Part shown: positions 10,401 through 20,473 of the stretch, in pieces
Position numbering within the stretch: the stretch's first letter is position 1
Layout of the letters: every line of letters starts with the position of its first letter
Assembly (NCBI GenBank): GCA_037447655.1
Contig: JBBHKE010003318.1
Span: 1-25,339, forward strand
Direction: 5' to 3'
Length of the DNA: 25,339 nt
Source of the DNA: Zygnema cylindricum
Taxonomy: Eukaryota; Streptophyta; Zygnematophyceae; Zygnematales; Zygnemataceae
Notes under the pieces: generated by a model
Database searches by the model: none
Seen by the model: the letters and a program-made list of their open reading frames with translations, nothing else
What the model was told of the DNA's origin: nothing
Translations under genes and position numbers: made by a program

Positions 10401-13400
10401 CGTCATAAACAATCTCCATGGCTCGTCCTCCTAAAACATAGGAGGGGCGAACTACAACTGGGTAGCCAACTCGTGCAGCCACAGCCAGAGCATCCTCCTC
10501 ACTTCGGGCAATCCCACCTGAAAAAGCATAAACAAGAGGCTCAGTTTTTGTCCTTAAATGAAGCTTCACGTTCAGGTGCACATCCAAAACCTTATATAAA
10601 CCGAAAGAGCACAGCAATCAATTGCCCTCGTGGCCACCTGTAAACCGGCGACAAACACAACATCTCCCGATAAAAACTCAACAATAATTTCGCAGGTTAA
10701 AGCCAAATTCTCCTCACCAGGAGGCTGACTGATGCCAAGCTCATTCAACATAGCCTCGAACCGCTTTCTATCCTCGGCTGCATCAATTGAATCCGGTGAA
10801 GTGCCCCAAATCTTTACCACTCCCTCGCCGCTGGCTGTCGGAATTTGCTGCTCTTCAAGATAGCGTTGTAGAGGCATTGCAAGCTTTAAAGGCGTCTGGC
10901 CTCCAAACTGCGAACATCACACGAGGGGGCTAAAGTCAGCTAATCTTACATGTGTGGACATATGTAATCTTGCCTTATGCAAGATGTGTCAGCCAGTGAG
11001 CATTCCTACCAGTCAGTAATAGTAAGTTGAACCACTGTCATTACTCAGAAATATAGTGTGCCTTAATCAAACTGTCAAAATACAACAGCAGATGTTCACC
11101 CAAAACAGCAGATTGTGCTGTTTGTCACTCAGAGTGTACTTTATAGTATCCTGAGGGCTCCAGCTTTTTCCACAGCATCCCCACCAACATGTAACTTATG
11201 GTTCACAGTACCCTCTACTGACAAAGGCAAATTACAAAGACTCGTGGATGGCAGGTTCAGGAGAGAGAAAACCCCCATTCACCTGCACAATGATCCCATC
11301 GGGCCGCTCCAAATCCACCACATTGATAACATCCTCTACAGTGAGGGGCTCAAAGTAGAGACGATCGCTAGTGTCGTAATCGGTGGAGACAGTCTCGGGA
11401 TTGCTGTTCATCATGATAGTCTCGAAACCGGCATCCTGACATTTGACATGCAGTGAAAAGGACTAGTCAGAGTCCCATCCATAACGCATGCGCGGTGAAA
11501 AAAAACCAATGGTGATTTGACTGCCTCCATTTATCTCAAAAGGACCAGCTTGACACCTCTTCACAGGCACTTACCGGCACTAGATAAGAATAAGATCTAT
11601 AACAGCATGTGCATATTCATTCAGGTCTAATATCAGTAAAACCACCTTCATACATTCTTATGCAACAATACTTTCTAGCTTGTTTGGAAGAGTGTTTCTC
11701 AGTCTTGTCCTATCCTCACCATAGCTTGAGAAACAAGGCATCTAAACTCTGTCAGTTTTTGTCTGTCAAGCATCAAAATTAGGCTTGTCCCCCCTCCCAC
11801 TTAGCCCACTTTCAGCAGCAAACCCGATAGCTCACCTGCAGAGCAAACGAGGCATGGCAACAACAGTAATCAAACTCAATACCCTGCCCAATACGATTGG
11901 GTCCTCCTCCAAGAATCAGTACTTTTTTCTTTGTACTAGGCTCGGCCTCATTTTCATCATCATATGATGAGTACTGGTATGGGGTGAAGGCCTCAAACTC
12001 CGCCGCGCAAGTATCCACCCGTTTGAATGAAGGTACCACTTCGAGTTTCTGTAGAACAGCAGTGACCCATTTGCATGAAATTCTCAACAATTAAACTGGC
12101 ATAAAATTTGAACTAAAATCTGCCTACAATTAATGGGCAAAAAAGTGTTCAAAAATAAAAAAAAACTGCAAAATTTAAAATGTCAAACTATGCCACACCC
12201 AATTTCTTTCACCACACAATGTGGAGTGACAACTACATGGCCCATCCCTGTTAGAGTTAGTAATTTAGACAAATTATGATTTAGGGTCAAAAAAACATTG
12301 AGTAGTCAACTCTAACAGCGATGGGCGGTGCAGTCTTCCACGAACGGGCAGCAGCTGCTTGTAATAATAGCTAATACATACATCATCTAAAACCTACCAA
12401 GTCCCAGTTTTATCGGTAATATCGCCCAGCCCCACTGCTTTATAACTTACTAACAGGAGTATACATTAGAGCGACGCAGAACCACCAAAGAGCGATCGAT
12501 TAATGTTCCCCACCTGAAAAATATGATACCGACTCACAGTGATTGCAATGACCCGTTTCCCTTTCAGAGCGACTTCTCCTACACAGGCCAAAACTGTCAT
12601 GGACAAAATTTGGCTATTGTTATACAACTTAAATTATCGTCTCGTCATGTAACTCACTTTTCTGTACTCCCGAACAGTTCGCTCATCAGTTTGGGTTGCA
12701 AATGCAATTTGGCAGTCGCTGTAGCCTCGTCTTTTGATCTGTCATAAGAAAGTCACGGTAAACTTGATTATCCGCAAGTTCTCCTCAAAATATTTTTGGA
12801 TTTTCTGTTCTCCTCCATCCCCGTACAACTCTTATTTTGACAAAATGCGCCCTTTGATCATTCTTTACACTGATAAAAGGTAAGATAGTACAGGTAACAT
12901 TTCCTCTCTTCTGTCTAACCAAAAACTTCAGAACATAAATGCCACTTCCAGCACCTACCTGGTAAAGGTCATCCTTTGTCAATTCCTCCAGCTTGCCTGC
13001 GAACTTGGTCAAAAAATCCTCTGTGTCAATGAGCTCTCCCAACTGAGAGAGGAACCAAGGATCGATATTGGACAAATCAAAAGCTTCCTTCTGGCTCATT
13101 CCTCGTTTCATTGCTGCGTATAGGGCATACATGCGGTCAGGATTCGGAGTTCTTAAAGAATACTTGAGTTTATCCCAACTCCAGTCCATCTGCTTCAGCT
13201 GCATAAACTCACAGGTCACTTGTGCAAATTAGAACTTGAATTTGCCGTGAATCCTTGGTTCACCTAAAAACATCTACTACGAGTAAAAATCCCCAAGTGC
13301 AATTTAAAAAGAGACTCAAAAAGAGAAAAGATAAGAATTAAGACATTACAATATCTACAAGACATAAAAACAAACGACTCATTGACTGAGCAATTGCAAA

Positions 13401-16400
13401 AAGAGAGCAAAACCAGTGATGAAAAGCAGTGACTTATTCAAGAAAGCATATAAGAAAAACAGCAGCCCAAGGATAAGTGACAAATGACAAACACGAGGGT
13501 GTCATACTTGTCAGTTTAGTCGCAATATACAGGACACAAAATATTTATACATCCTTGTATTTATATATTTGTACAACATATTTAAATTTTCCATTCCTTA
13601 GTCATAGCAGACCATTGATAAGCAACTCAAATATCTCTATATCCCTCAGCAAATAGGAGAAGGCTCAGAGTTTTCTTCAAGAAGGCAAACAGTCCATCGC
13701 CAGAACGTACGTTTTTTTCACAACCCCAACCAGTGTGACCTGTCTCCAGAGAGCGAAGGGCCTTCTGGAATGACTCCTGAAAAGTTCGGCCAATAGCCAT
13801 AGCTTCACCCACTGATTTCATCTGTGTCGTCAGGATAGGCTCCGAGCCTGGGAATTTCTCAAACGCAAAACGGGGAATCTACACACCATGGAAAACCAAA
13901 TGTTGCCATCTAAGAGAACAAATTTTGAGCTCTGAAGACGTCATAAAAACCTCAAACAACAAGCCTCAGAACAGGATCAGTTTACATCACTACTGAAAGA
14001 ATTGACAAACATACATACACCTACATTTTTTCAACTGGTGGATCATGCCCATGCAACTGCCCTGTTCAAGCCATCATACGATCACAACAACAATTATGGA
14101 TCCTTCTGAGTAAATCAAGATGAGCCAAGCGCGTATTGCAGGCATTCTCAAGTCTAACATGTCTTAACTAAAACAACAAAATCGACTTCCTATGCTACAA
14201 GTGCCAACCTTTGTAACCACATAGTCAATAGATGGCTCAAAACTGGCAGGAGTCTTCTTGGTGATGTCATTTGCGAGTCTGTCGAGGGTATATCCTATTG
14301 ACAACTTGGCGGCCATTTTGGCGATAGGAAACCCGGTTGCTTTGGAGGCCAGAGCTGACGAGCGGGACACCCGAGGGTTCATTTCAATCACCATGACTTC
14401 CCCGTCCTTTGGATTTACAGCAAATTGCACATTGGAACCTCCACACTCCACTCCAATTTCTCTGATGATTGCAACCGAATAATCACGAAGCCTCTGCAAC
14501 CAACATTTAGACGAGATGGTGAGCTCAACATTTTTTTTTATTTTTTATTAACCATGAATATGCACCAAAATGGTAAATACCAAACTCAATTATATCATAC
14601 TACAGACACACTACAGACACACCTCCTGCTGGATTGAGATTTAAGAAAAAATTCACAGAAAAATAATCAACGAGTTAATAAATCAAACAAGCACCCATTA
14701 CCACCTCAATCATGCCGTCACTGTAAGAGTTTTTCTCTGACCAAAGCAGGTATTAATGAACCCACGTTTCTAATGAAAATTAACTTAATGCATCACTAAG
14801 CAAATGATGATAAACCTGAAATTCACTCATTTCCAGGACGTCATTTTACAAATGTCGAAAGTTAACAAGCTCTTTACAATGCTGTTTGGGTAAGACAATT
14901 CTGAACACCCAAATGGCCAAACCGGTTCGTCTTTTCGTGTTGTAAACAATGGAGCTAGTGTGAGCCTACAGAAACACTCCGTACAAATACTCAGCACGAT
15001 AAAATGGAACAAAAGCTGGCATGCAACTTACACTGTGATTCTCCATAACATGCATGACTGCTGATATTAAAGGTTACGATCCAATGTACCCACTTAAGCT
15101 TGCACAAAAAAACGGAGTCGTTGAAAAACAAAAACAAATAAAGTGTGCAGCACTAGGTAGACAAGGTTACTTACTGTACCATAAAATCTGACAGATGTTA
15201 CAGGGCAGCCAAGCTGCATCAAATTTGGGACCATGCGAAGCTAAGTGACGGCAACATTCAAACACGCAGCTCCAGCATTATCTCTGAGATATATTTTGAT
15301 CTTTTAAAGCCGTCATGAGGTAGTTTGGCCCAGAAATTCACCTGATATTCCTTATCGGTTAAGGTCTGAGCCGGTGCAACTGTGATAGAATCGCCCGTGT
15401 GGACACCCATGGGATCGATGTTCTCAATGGAACAAATAATCACGACATTGTCAGCTAAGTCACGCATCACTTCCAGCTCATATTCCTTCCATCCAAGAAG
15501 GGATTTATCAATCAAAACCTGCAAACAGGTTTTGACTTTGTATGAGCCCAGAAGTAGGACGGCCGGTTCACAAATGTAGACAGCAATTTATTTATTTGAA
15601 TGATAAGCAATCATTGGTTTAAAAGTTCAAAAGCTGTCAATCAGTTTTTCAAAGATGCATGTCTCATGCAACAAAGTTTCTTGTTTCTTTCTCCGGCAAC
15701 CAAAGTCCAGTAATTTCAGAGAAAACTTTGATTTCTCATTCTAGAACTCCAACATAGAAACATGAGATCAAATAATACAGATAACAAACCAGAATACATA
15801 TATTTTTTCATTAGCTTCCTTCATTTGGTGTGGCCGAAATATAATGTAACAACTAACATGATAGTAATAAGTTCATTCTTGAAATGATGTATTCAGGCTG
15901 GCTGAATTTTGGGTCAAATTTAGGCTGATTTGAGGAAATCAAGTACACCACCTGTTGCTATTAGAGTTAGTGGATTATTAGCGTTGACACTTTACTCGAA
16001 TTAAATACATAAAATTTCCCAAGTTGGCTTATTATTGTGGGCACTTAGTTAAATAGACTCTAATTTATGATTTCGGGCCAAAAAACATACTTGGAATTAA
16101 AGTGATTAACTCTAATAGGGATGGGCGCTGTACCTGACTTGTTGCACTTGCAGCCAGACCTGACCTACAAAACTGCTCAAATTCATCTCTGTTATATGCG
16201 ATACCGCCTCCAGATCCTCCAAGGGTGAAAGCAGGTCGAATGATCAATGGGTAAGTTCCAATCTCCTCGGCAATTTTAAAGCATTCCTGGAAGGCAGAAA
16301 GAGCATGTCAACCACATCAGTCCCTACAGCCTAAACAGAAAAAATGTGAAATTTGTAAATAAAAAAACATGGTTTTAAGAATTAGAAGAGGCATATTATA

Positions 16401-18196
16401 AACCAGAGGCTTGTACCTTTGGACATGAAATACAGCTTCAATTACATAATATTACATGTGCAGCCTCAAGTGCACATATATTTACCACATTCTGTAATTT
16501 CAATAGAAACTTCCCTTTCTAAGTAATTGTTCTTAAAACAGCAGCAAACAACACTCCGCGTGATATCCTTGATGCAACCTGTTTCGTTCAGATGTTAGCT
16601 TTTTACTATTGCGGATCCATTTCATTATTTAATGGAAACCAGGTGCTCAGATAAGCTAAAAAAAACCTCGACTGCGGCTGCCACAAACGGAGAGGCCACT
16701 TCCAGAATTCCCCATTTCAAACATTTTTCCCGTTAGAAAATGACCAACCTCCAGTCGAGTAGCTGTGCCTGAGGGAGGGCTCTTTATTCCCAGCTTGTCC
16801 ATTGCAATTTTAAAAAGCTCACGGTCTTCTGCTTTATTGATAGCGTCCAGTTTCGCGCCAATGAGTTCCACACCATACTTTTCCAAGACACCACTTTCCG
16901 CCAATTCCTTGGCTAAGTTCAGGGCTGTCTGTCCTCCCATAGTTGGCAGAACTGCGTCTGGCCTCTCCTTTGCAATAACTTGCTCCACAAGCTCTGGAGT
17001 CATGGGTGCTATATAGGTTCGGTCAGCCGTTCCAGGGTCCGTCATTATTGTCGCAGGATTTGAATTGATAAGAATCACTGTGTAACCCTCCTCTTTCAGA
17101 GCTTTGCAAGCCTGGAAGTCACAAAAGAAGAAAACGACCAAAAGTCAAATAGATAAACTGCAATTCTGAGTTGTATGTATCAAAGAAGCGTCATTTTATG
17201 TTTTCATCAGATTGAATTGGTGAAAACGTTTAGCTTTTTGAATAACGAATTTATATATTTTCAGCCTAAAAGTTCAAAGTTTACAAAAAAGCCTAAGATG
17301 CTTAACATAGCGCTTTTTAAAAGGGATAAGACGACTGCCGAAGAGCTTCTTACACTGCAAAGAATGACAAAAAAACTGGGAAGGTATGCGTATGTCCAGG
17401 ACTTAAGAATAACTAAAGAATGTGCATGGACAATGGAGACGTAGAAAGAACAAACATTTTGCCATGAGAGACAATACAATATCACTAACAATGTGAAAAA
17501 AGCGAATGTATATCCAGTTTACCACGCCATGAGTAATACGAGGATATAACCGTTGACAAAAAAACTGCTGCAGACCACAGATTGCCACGTAAAACTCTTC
17601 TGACATGAGAAGCAGAAACTTCAATGCTATTGCAATTCAAAACAGGATTGGCGTCACGCCATTCCTCTAAGACTGATACATTTTTGGAGACTAGTATTCA
17701 AACGCTCATTAATCTACCTCTAAACTTATGATATCTATTTCCCAGGTGTCAACAGGAGGTATTCGCAAACCTGTGTTCCCGAGTAGTCAAATTCGCACGC
17801 TTGGCCAATGACAATAGGTCCGGCCCCGAATATCATGATCTTCTTCAAGTCTGTCCGCTTTCCTACAGGTGAAAGTCCTACTTCTTCCCACGCCCTGTAG
17901 GGCTTCGCCTCTGCAGCTGCAATGGGAGCTTCAGCTACACACTTTGTTATTTGGACTGCATTATGCCTCGGCTGCTTGGGGCTCAAGCATCTCTTGAGAC
18001 CTGTCAATCCTGCTGATTGAAATCCTATATGACTGCTTGCTAAAAAAGACGTTTTTTTCCCTTTCCTTCGCTGTAAGCAGTTCAGAACAGTTGCTGATTG
18101 GACAGGAGATCTTTGTGATACTTGAAAGAAACTGTCTTTGAAAGGTGAAGCTGGTGATGACTGTACTATGGCTGGAGAGGCAGTTACGGCTGCCAT
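7413..18196 (-). CDS. CARB: Carbamoyl-phosphate synthase large subunit, chloroplastic (16 exons, complete)
   Basis: CARB makes carbamoyl phosphate from bicarbonate, ammonia delivered by the small subunit's glutaminase, and two ATP. This feeds arginine and pyrimidine synthesis in the plastid. The spliced product is 1214 residues, slightly longer than usual plant CARB (about 1190) because of its N-terminus. Residues 1 to about 86 look like a transit peptide. The carboxyphosphate half begins at about 115 with [17 protein letters not shown] and carries the ATP-grasp elements [16 protein letters not shown] and [19 protein letters not shown]. An oligomerisation region spans about 525-660. The second synthetase half starts near 672 with [18 protein letters not shown] and has [16 protein letters not shown] and [12 protein letters not shown]. 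The last 150 or so residues form the MGS-like allosteric domain ([28 protein letters not shown]), where UMP and ornithine act in relatives. The start is the first ATG of exon 1 in good context (ATCATGG). No frame break or missing signature residue was seen. Confidence 0.95.
7885..8092. repeat. AT-rich tandem repeats in CARB intron 15
   Basis: An 18-bp unit, AATAAGATTAAAAAGATT, is repeated several times at about 7990-8090. A larger segment beginning GTTTATATGTTAATGTG occurs at 7885 and again at 7950, 65 bp apart. Both blocks end in a GATTTARAGCACCT motif (about 7935 and 8082). The array starts only about 27 bp inside the intron from the exon 15 donor (8119). Read in the transcript it is U-rich. 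Confidence 0.85.
9577..9755. mobile_element. Decayed mariner-like MITE in CARB intron 12
   Basis: The left end, after TA (9575-9576), is CACTGCCCATCGCTATTA, and AAGTTAGCG follows. It matches the ends of the MITEs in introns 3 and 8. Internal blocks (GCGTTAACACTT, TTAACACTAACTTATGATTT) match the intron 3 copy in order. The right inverted repeat is eroded, so the end point is approximate. Confidence 0.5.
12236..12330. mobile_element. Mariner-like MITE (95 bp) in CARB intron 8
   Basis: The left end is CATGGCCCATCCCTGTTAGA and the reverse complement of the right end is CACCGCCCATCGCTGTTAGA; both continue into GTT. They are inverted repeats with few mismatches. The left flank is TA (12234-12235) and the right flank is CA, as expected if one copy of a TA target duplication mutated. 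It is far too short to encode a transposase. Confidence 0.65.
15946..16130. mobile_element. Mariner-like MITE (185 bp) abutting the 5' splice site of CARB intron 3
   Basis: TA dinucleotides at 15944-15945 and 16131-16132 flank the element. The left end, CACCACCTGTTGCTATTAGA, pairs with the reverse complement of the right end, CAGCGCCCATCCCTATTAGA; both continue GTTA. Target TA plus the shared inner terminal sequence places it in the same family as the intron 8 and intron 12 copies. Its right edge lies three bases from exon 3, so the TA flank supplies positions +2 and +3 of the intron. Confidence 0.65.
17939..18196 (-). other. Predicted chloroplast transit peptide of CARB (residues 1 to about 86)
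   Basis: The first 86 residues are rich in Ser, Ala, Gln and Lys/Arg and contain only one acidic residue. They begin MAAVTAS. A likely processing site is near ITKC-VAEA (residues 83-90), with acidic residues appearing right after it. The region lacks the conserved pattern of the mature enzyme, which starts near residue 115. The exact cleavage site is an inference. Confidence 0.7.
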
Positions 18197-18258
18197 GATG
18201 GCGACAGAGTATTGTCTGGCAACAAGCAGCGTGAGCAGGAAAGACTCTCCTTGGTTTT

Positions 18259-18276
18259 CACTCGAACAGTAACATC
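18259..18276 (-). promoter_or_regulatory. Five-codon upstream ORF before CARB
   Basis: On the minus strand this is ATG TTA CTG TTC GAG TGA, encoding MLLFE. It ends about 62 nt before the CARB ATG. If the 5' UTR extends this far it could lower initiation at the main start. Transcription through it is unproven. Confidence 0.35.
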
Positions 18277-18656
18277 AACTTGAGGAAAAGTAAGGCTGCA
18301 AGTTACGCAAGAGAAGTCAGTGAATGGAGGAAGGACGAGAAGTCGGAGATAAAACGAGCAGATAAGTCTCGCTTAAAGATAGCAGCTTTAAAAAACAGCG
18401 AAACGCTTTGTGAAGACTCCTCACAATTCTCCGAACTGGAGTTGTTATGCTTGTTGCGAGGTTCCAACCCGAAGCTTGTACGACGAGTGAACACTCGCAC
18501 GAGCTGAATTTCAGAAACACGATGCACAGATTTCTGCTTCTGATCCTGGTTCTCATGTTCCACCTGTACTTTAATACTTCCGTCTTTTTGTTTCTATGCA
18601 CCTTTGTTGCCGTAAAGCGTGCGGCGCAGCGCCGCGATCAAGCTACAAAACCACTA

Positions 18657-18684
18657 GCCACGTGGCATCAAAAGTCCACGTGGA
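18657..18684. promoter_or_regulatory. Pair of G-boxes upstream of CARB
   Basis: Two CACGTG cores lie at 18659-18664 and 18677-18682, in the contexts GCCACGTGGC and CCACGTGGA, about 460-490 bp upstream of the CARB ATG. G-boxes bind plant bZIP and bHLH factors linked to light, ABA and stress. The close spacing of 18 bp favours a real site, but function is inferred. Confidence 0.5.
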
Positions 18685-19477
18685 TTTTTTGCTGACCCAT
18701 AAGGGTACAGCTTTGTGGCCGCCAAAAAGGAACCGTGGGTCTTCTCCGAAGCTTATCATGTGCTTCGGAATATGAGGCATATGCTCACATGCTTAACATG
18801 ACGATGTGGTTTGCAGACTGTATGAACTTTGGCCTGGTTATAGGTCCGGAAAATTGCAAATAGTTAAATACCTGGTTCGGGAAAGGTTGGAGGGCCGCCA
18901 AAACCTGGTCCGCTACTGGTCCGACAAAATCGACCTGTTGCTCGTCACACGTTAGGAACGCCTCTGAAAGCGCATAGCGGCGCCGCGATTGTTTGCGGCT
19001 GCGGCGGCTAGAGTCACGCATACGCTAACCGTTAGATTCAGTGATCGAACGGGATGGATTAACAATACAGGATCTGTTATGAACGCACGGAATCTTCTGC
19101 CGACATTTCCCGTTGTGAATCGCAGCCGACATTCAAATATATCCACGTGTCATGCTCACAACGCCAGCAAATGACGCAGCTAGAATGGATTGATGCCAAA
19201 ATCCCACAGGCGGGACAGGGGCGACACCAGCGTACGGCCTTTACGTGAGAAAGTCTTTGTATAGTCCGTACGTATGTGACCTTTTCCTTTGCTCATGGGG
19301 ACAGGCAAAATTCTGCCTCTTGGGCGCTCATTTGTCCTTTTTCGTACACTTTGTCGTCGCCAATTCGCCCGAGGACCCCATGCCGTGGTGGGACACCGCA
19401 CCTGGAATCGAAGCTTCGCGCATTGTTAACCCACTTCCGTATTCCCAACTGGTCAAAAAAAAATCGGTAGTACAGTG

Positions 19478-20196
19478 CACCGCGAATCGTAATTCGAGTA
19501 ATGAAAAAATTAGAGTACTAAAACTAAAAAAAAACAATTACAGTAATGAATGCTAATTTATGTGATAGAGCTGTTTCAACTATGAAGTTTACTCTAATTT
19601 ATTGAAGTACTCTAATTTATTGAAGTACTCTAATTTGGCACCTAATATCCTCTACACCGTGAATCGTTATTAGCATTATGTACGCTATATCGGCACCCCA
19701 AAATTTTGACATTGATACCTTAAATATAATAAATTACACTATTTAAGGACGTGGACCATAATCTGCCACATCTCCTGGCACTAAATTAGAATGAATGACG
19801 CTAATTTTTATTTACACTAATAATTTCTATACGCTAATAATGATTCAAGGTGTACTGTAAATTAGGTATTCGTACAGAATTTGGCAAAACGTACAGTTTA
19901 TCGTCACTATGACGTTTGCACTACGCGGTTTGTTAAAACGCAGTTACATGATAACGGCATGTATTAAATCATTATTTGTATTTTTTTACTTAATAAAGTA
20001 CAATTTTGCACGGTCGGAGGTCGTCCATACTCCACACTATTTAAAACGAACCAATATTAGAATTAAAAACGCTAATTAAACTTTACCTTAAATATAATAA
20101 TGAAAAAATTAGAATCATTTACTCTATTTCATGTCATAGAGTTGAAATTTCGAGCGACCAAATTAGAGTAATTTACTCTAATTACGATTCGCGGTG
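19478..20196. mobile_element. Mariner-like non-autonomous element with a nested MITE
   Basis: A perfect 17-bp inverted repeat, CACCGCGAATCGTAATT, lies at 19478-19494 and, inverted, at 20180-20196. Similarity continues inward (TAGAGTA-like) and slightly outward (TACAGTG / TACTGTA). TA dinucleotides are near both edges. The interior is AT-rich with repeated ACTCTAATTTATTGAAGT blocks at about 19590-19640, and no transposase is visible. About 200 bp belong to a second element inserted at 19655-19852. Confidence 0.65.
19655..19852. mobile_element. Mariner-like MITE (198 bp) nested in a related element
   Basis: Both sides are flanked by TA (19653-19654 and 19853-19854). The left end is CACCGTGAATCGTTATTAGC. 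The reverse complement of the right end is CACCTTGAATCATTATTAGC. These are 18 of 20 identical. TA duplication and short size fit a Stowaway/mariner-type MITE. Confidence 0.75.
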
Positions 20197-20473
20197 TACA
20201 GTACAGTACTGTACAGTATTGGCCGGAAGGGGGGCGCAGAATGTCGCAGAAAAGTGTGCATATTCCGGTAGGTAGCTTGCAAATTGGTGGGTTTGAGGGC
20301 GCTTTCCCATGTAACCGACGCCTAGTCTTGCTACTTTATTTTTTAGAGAAGATTTCCGTACTACTATCATAGCGTTCCGTTGTAACGCAATTGCATCCTT
20401 ACATTAAATTGTGACCGATGTAGACGCAGGTGTCATTTGTGACGGTTGTATAGGACTACAAAACTTGTGACTA

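Larger units (their letters stand above)
7413..18196 (-). other. CARB: Exon-intron map of CARB
   Basis: Exons in transcript order: 18196-17771, 17111-16749, 16286-16134, 15518-15342, 14493-14209, 13878-13711, 13198-12959, 12738-12658, 12048-11836, 11435-11283, 10907-10718, 10517-10321, 9443-9256, 8932-8638, 8375-8120 and 7672-7413. All 15 introns are GT-AG and 200-877 bp long. Introns 1-10, 12 and 14 are phase 0; introns 11 and 15 are phase 1; intron 13 is phase 2. Exon 8 is only 81 nt ([20 protein letters not shown]...) and was found by matching the family pattern between exons 7 and 9. Each junction was placed where the conserved protein continues and a GT and AG are present. The total of 3645 nt divides exactly by three, which supports the set. 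Untranslated exons could not be assessed. Confidence 0.88.
18197..19477. other. CARB upstream region
   Basis: No protein or RNA gene is supported here. It probably contains the CARB 5' UTR and promoter on the minus strand. No clear TATA box was found within about 500 bp of the ATG. A further ACGTG core lies at about 19143-19147. Several open frames of 60-100 codons on both strands overlap one another and match nothing I recognise. Confidence 0.45.

Noticed and set aside
19328-19537. A 69-codon minus-strand frame beside a T-loop-like sequence (TTCGATTCC), possibly a tRNA or small gene.
   Set aside because: The arms needed for a tRNA cloverleaf do not pair, and three overlapping frames share the stretch without any recognisable protein.
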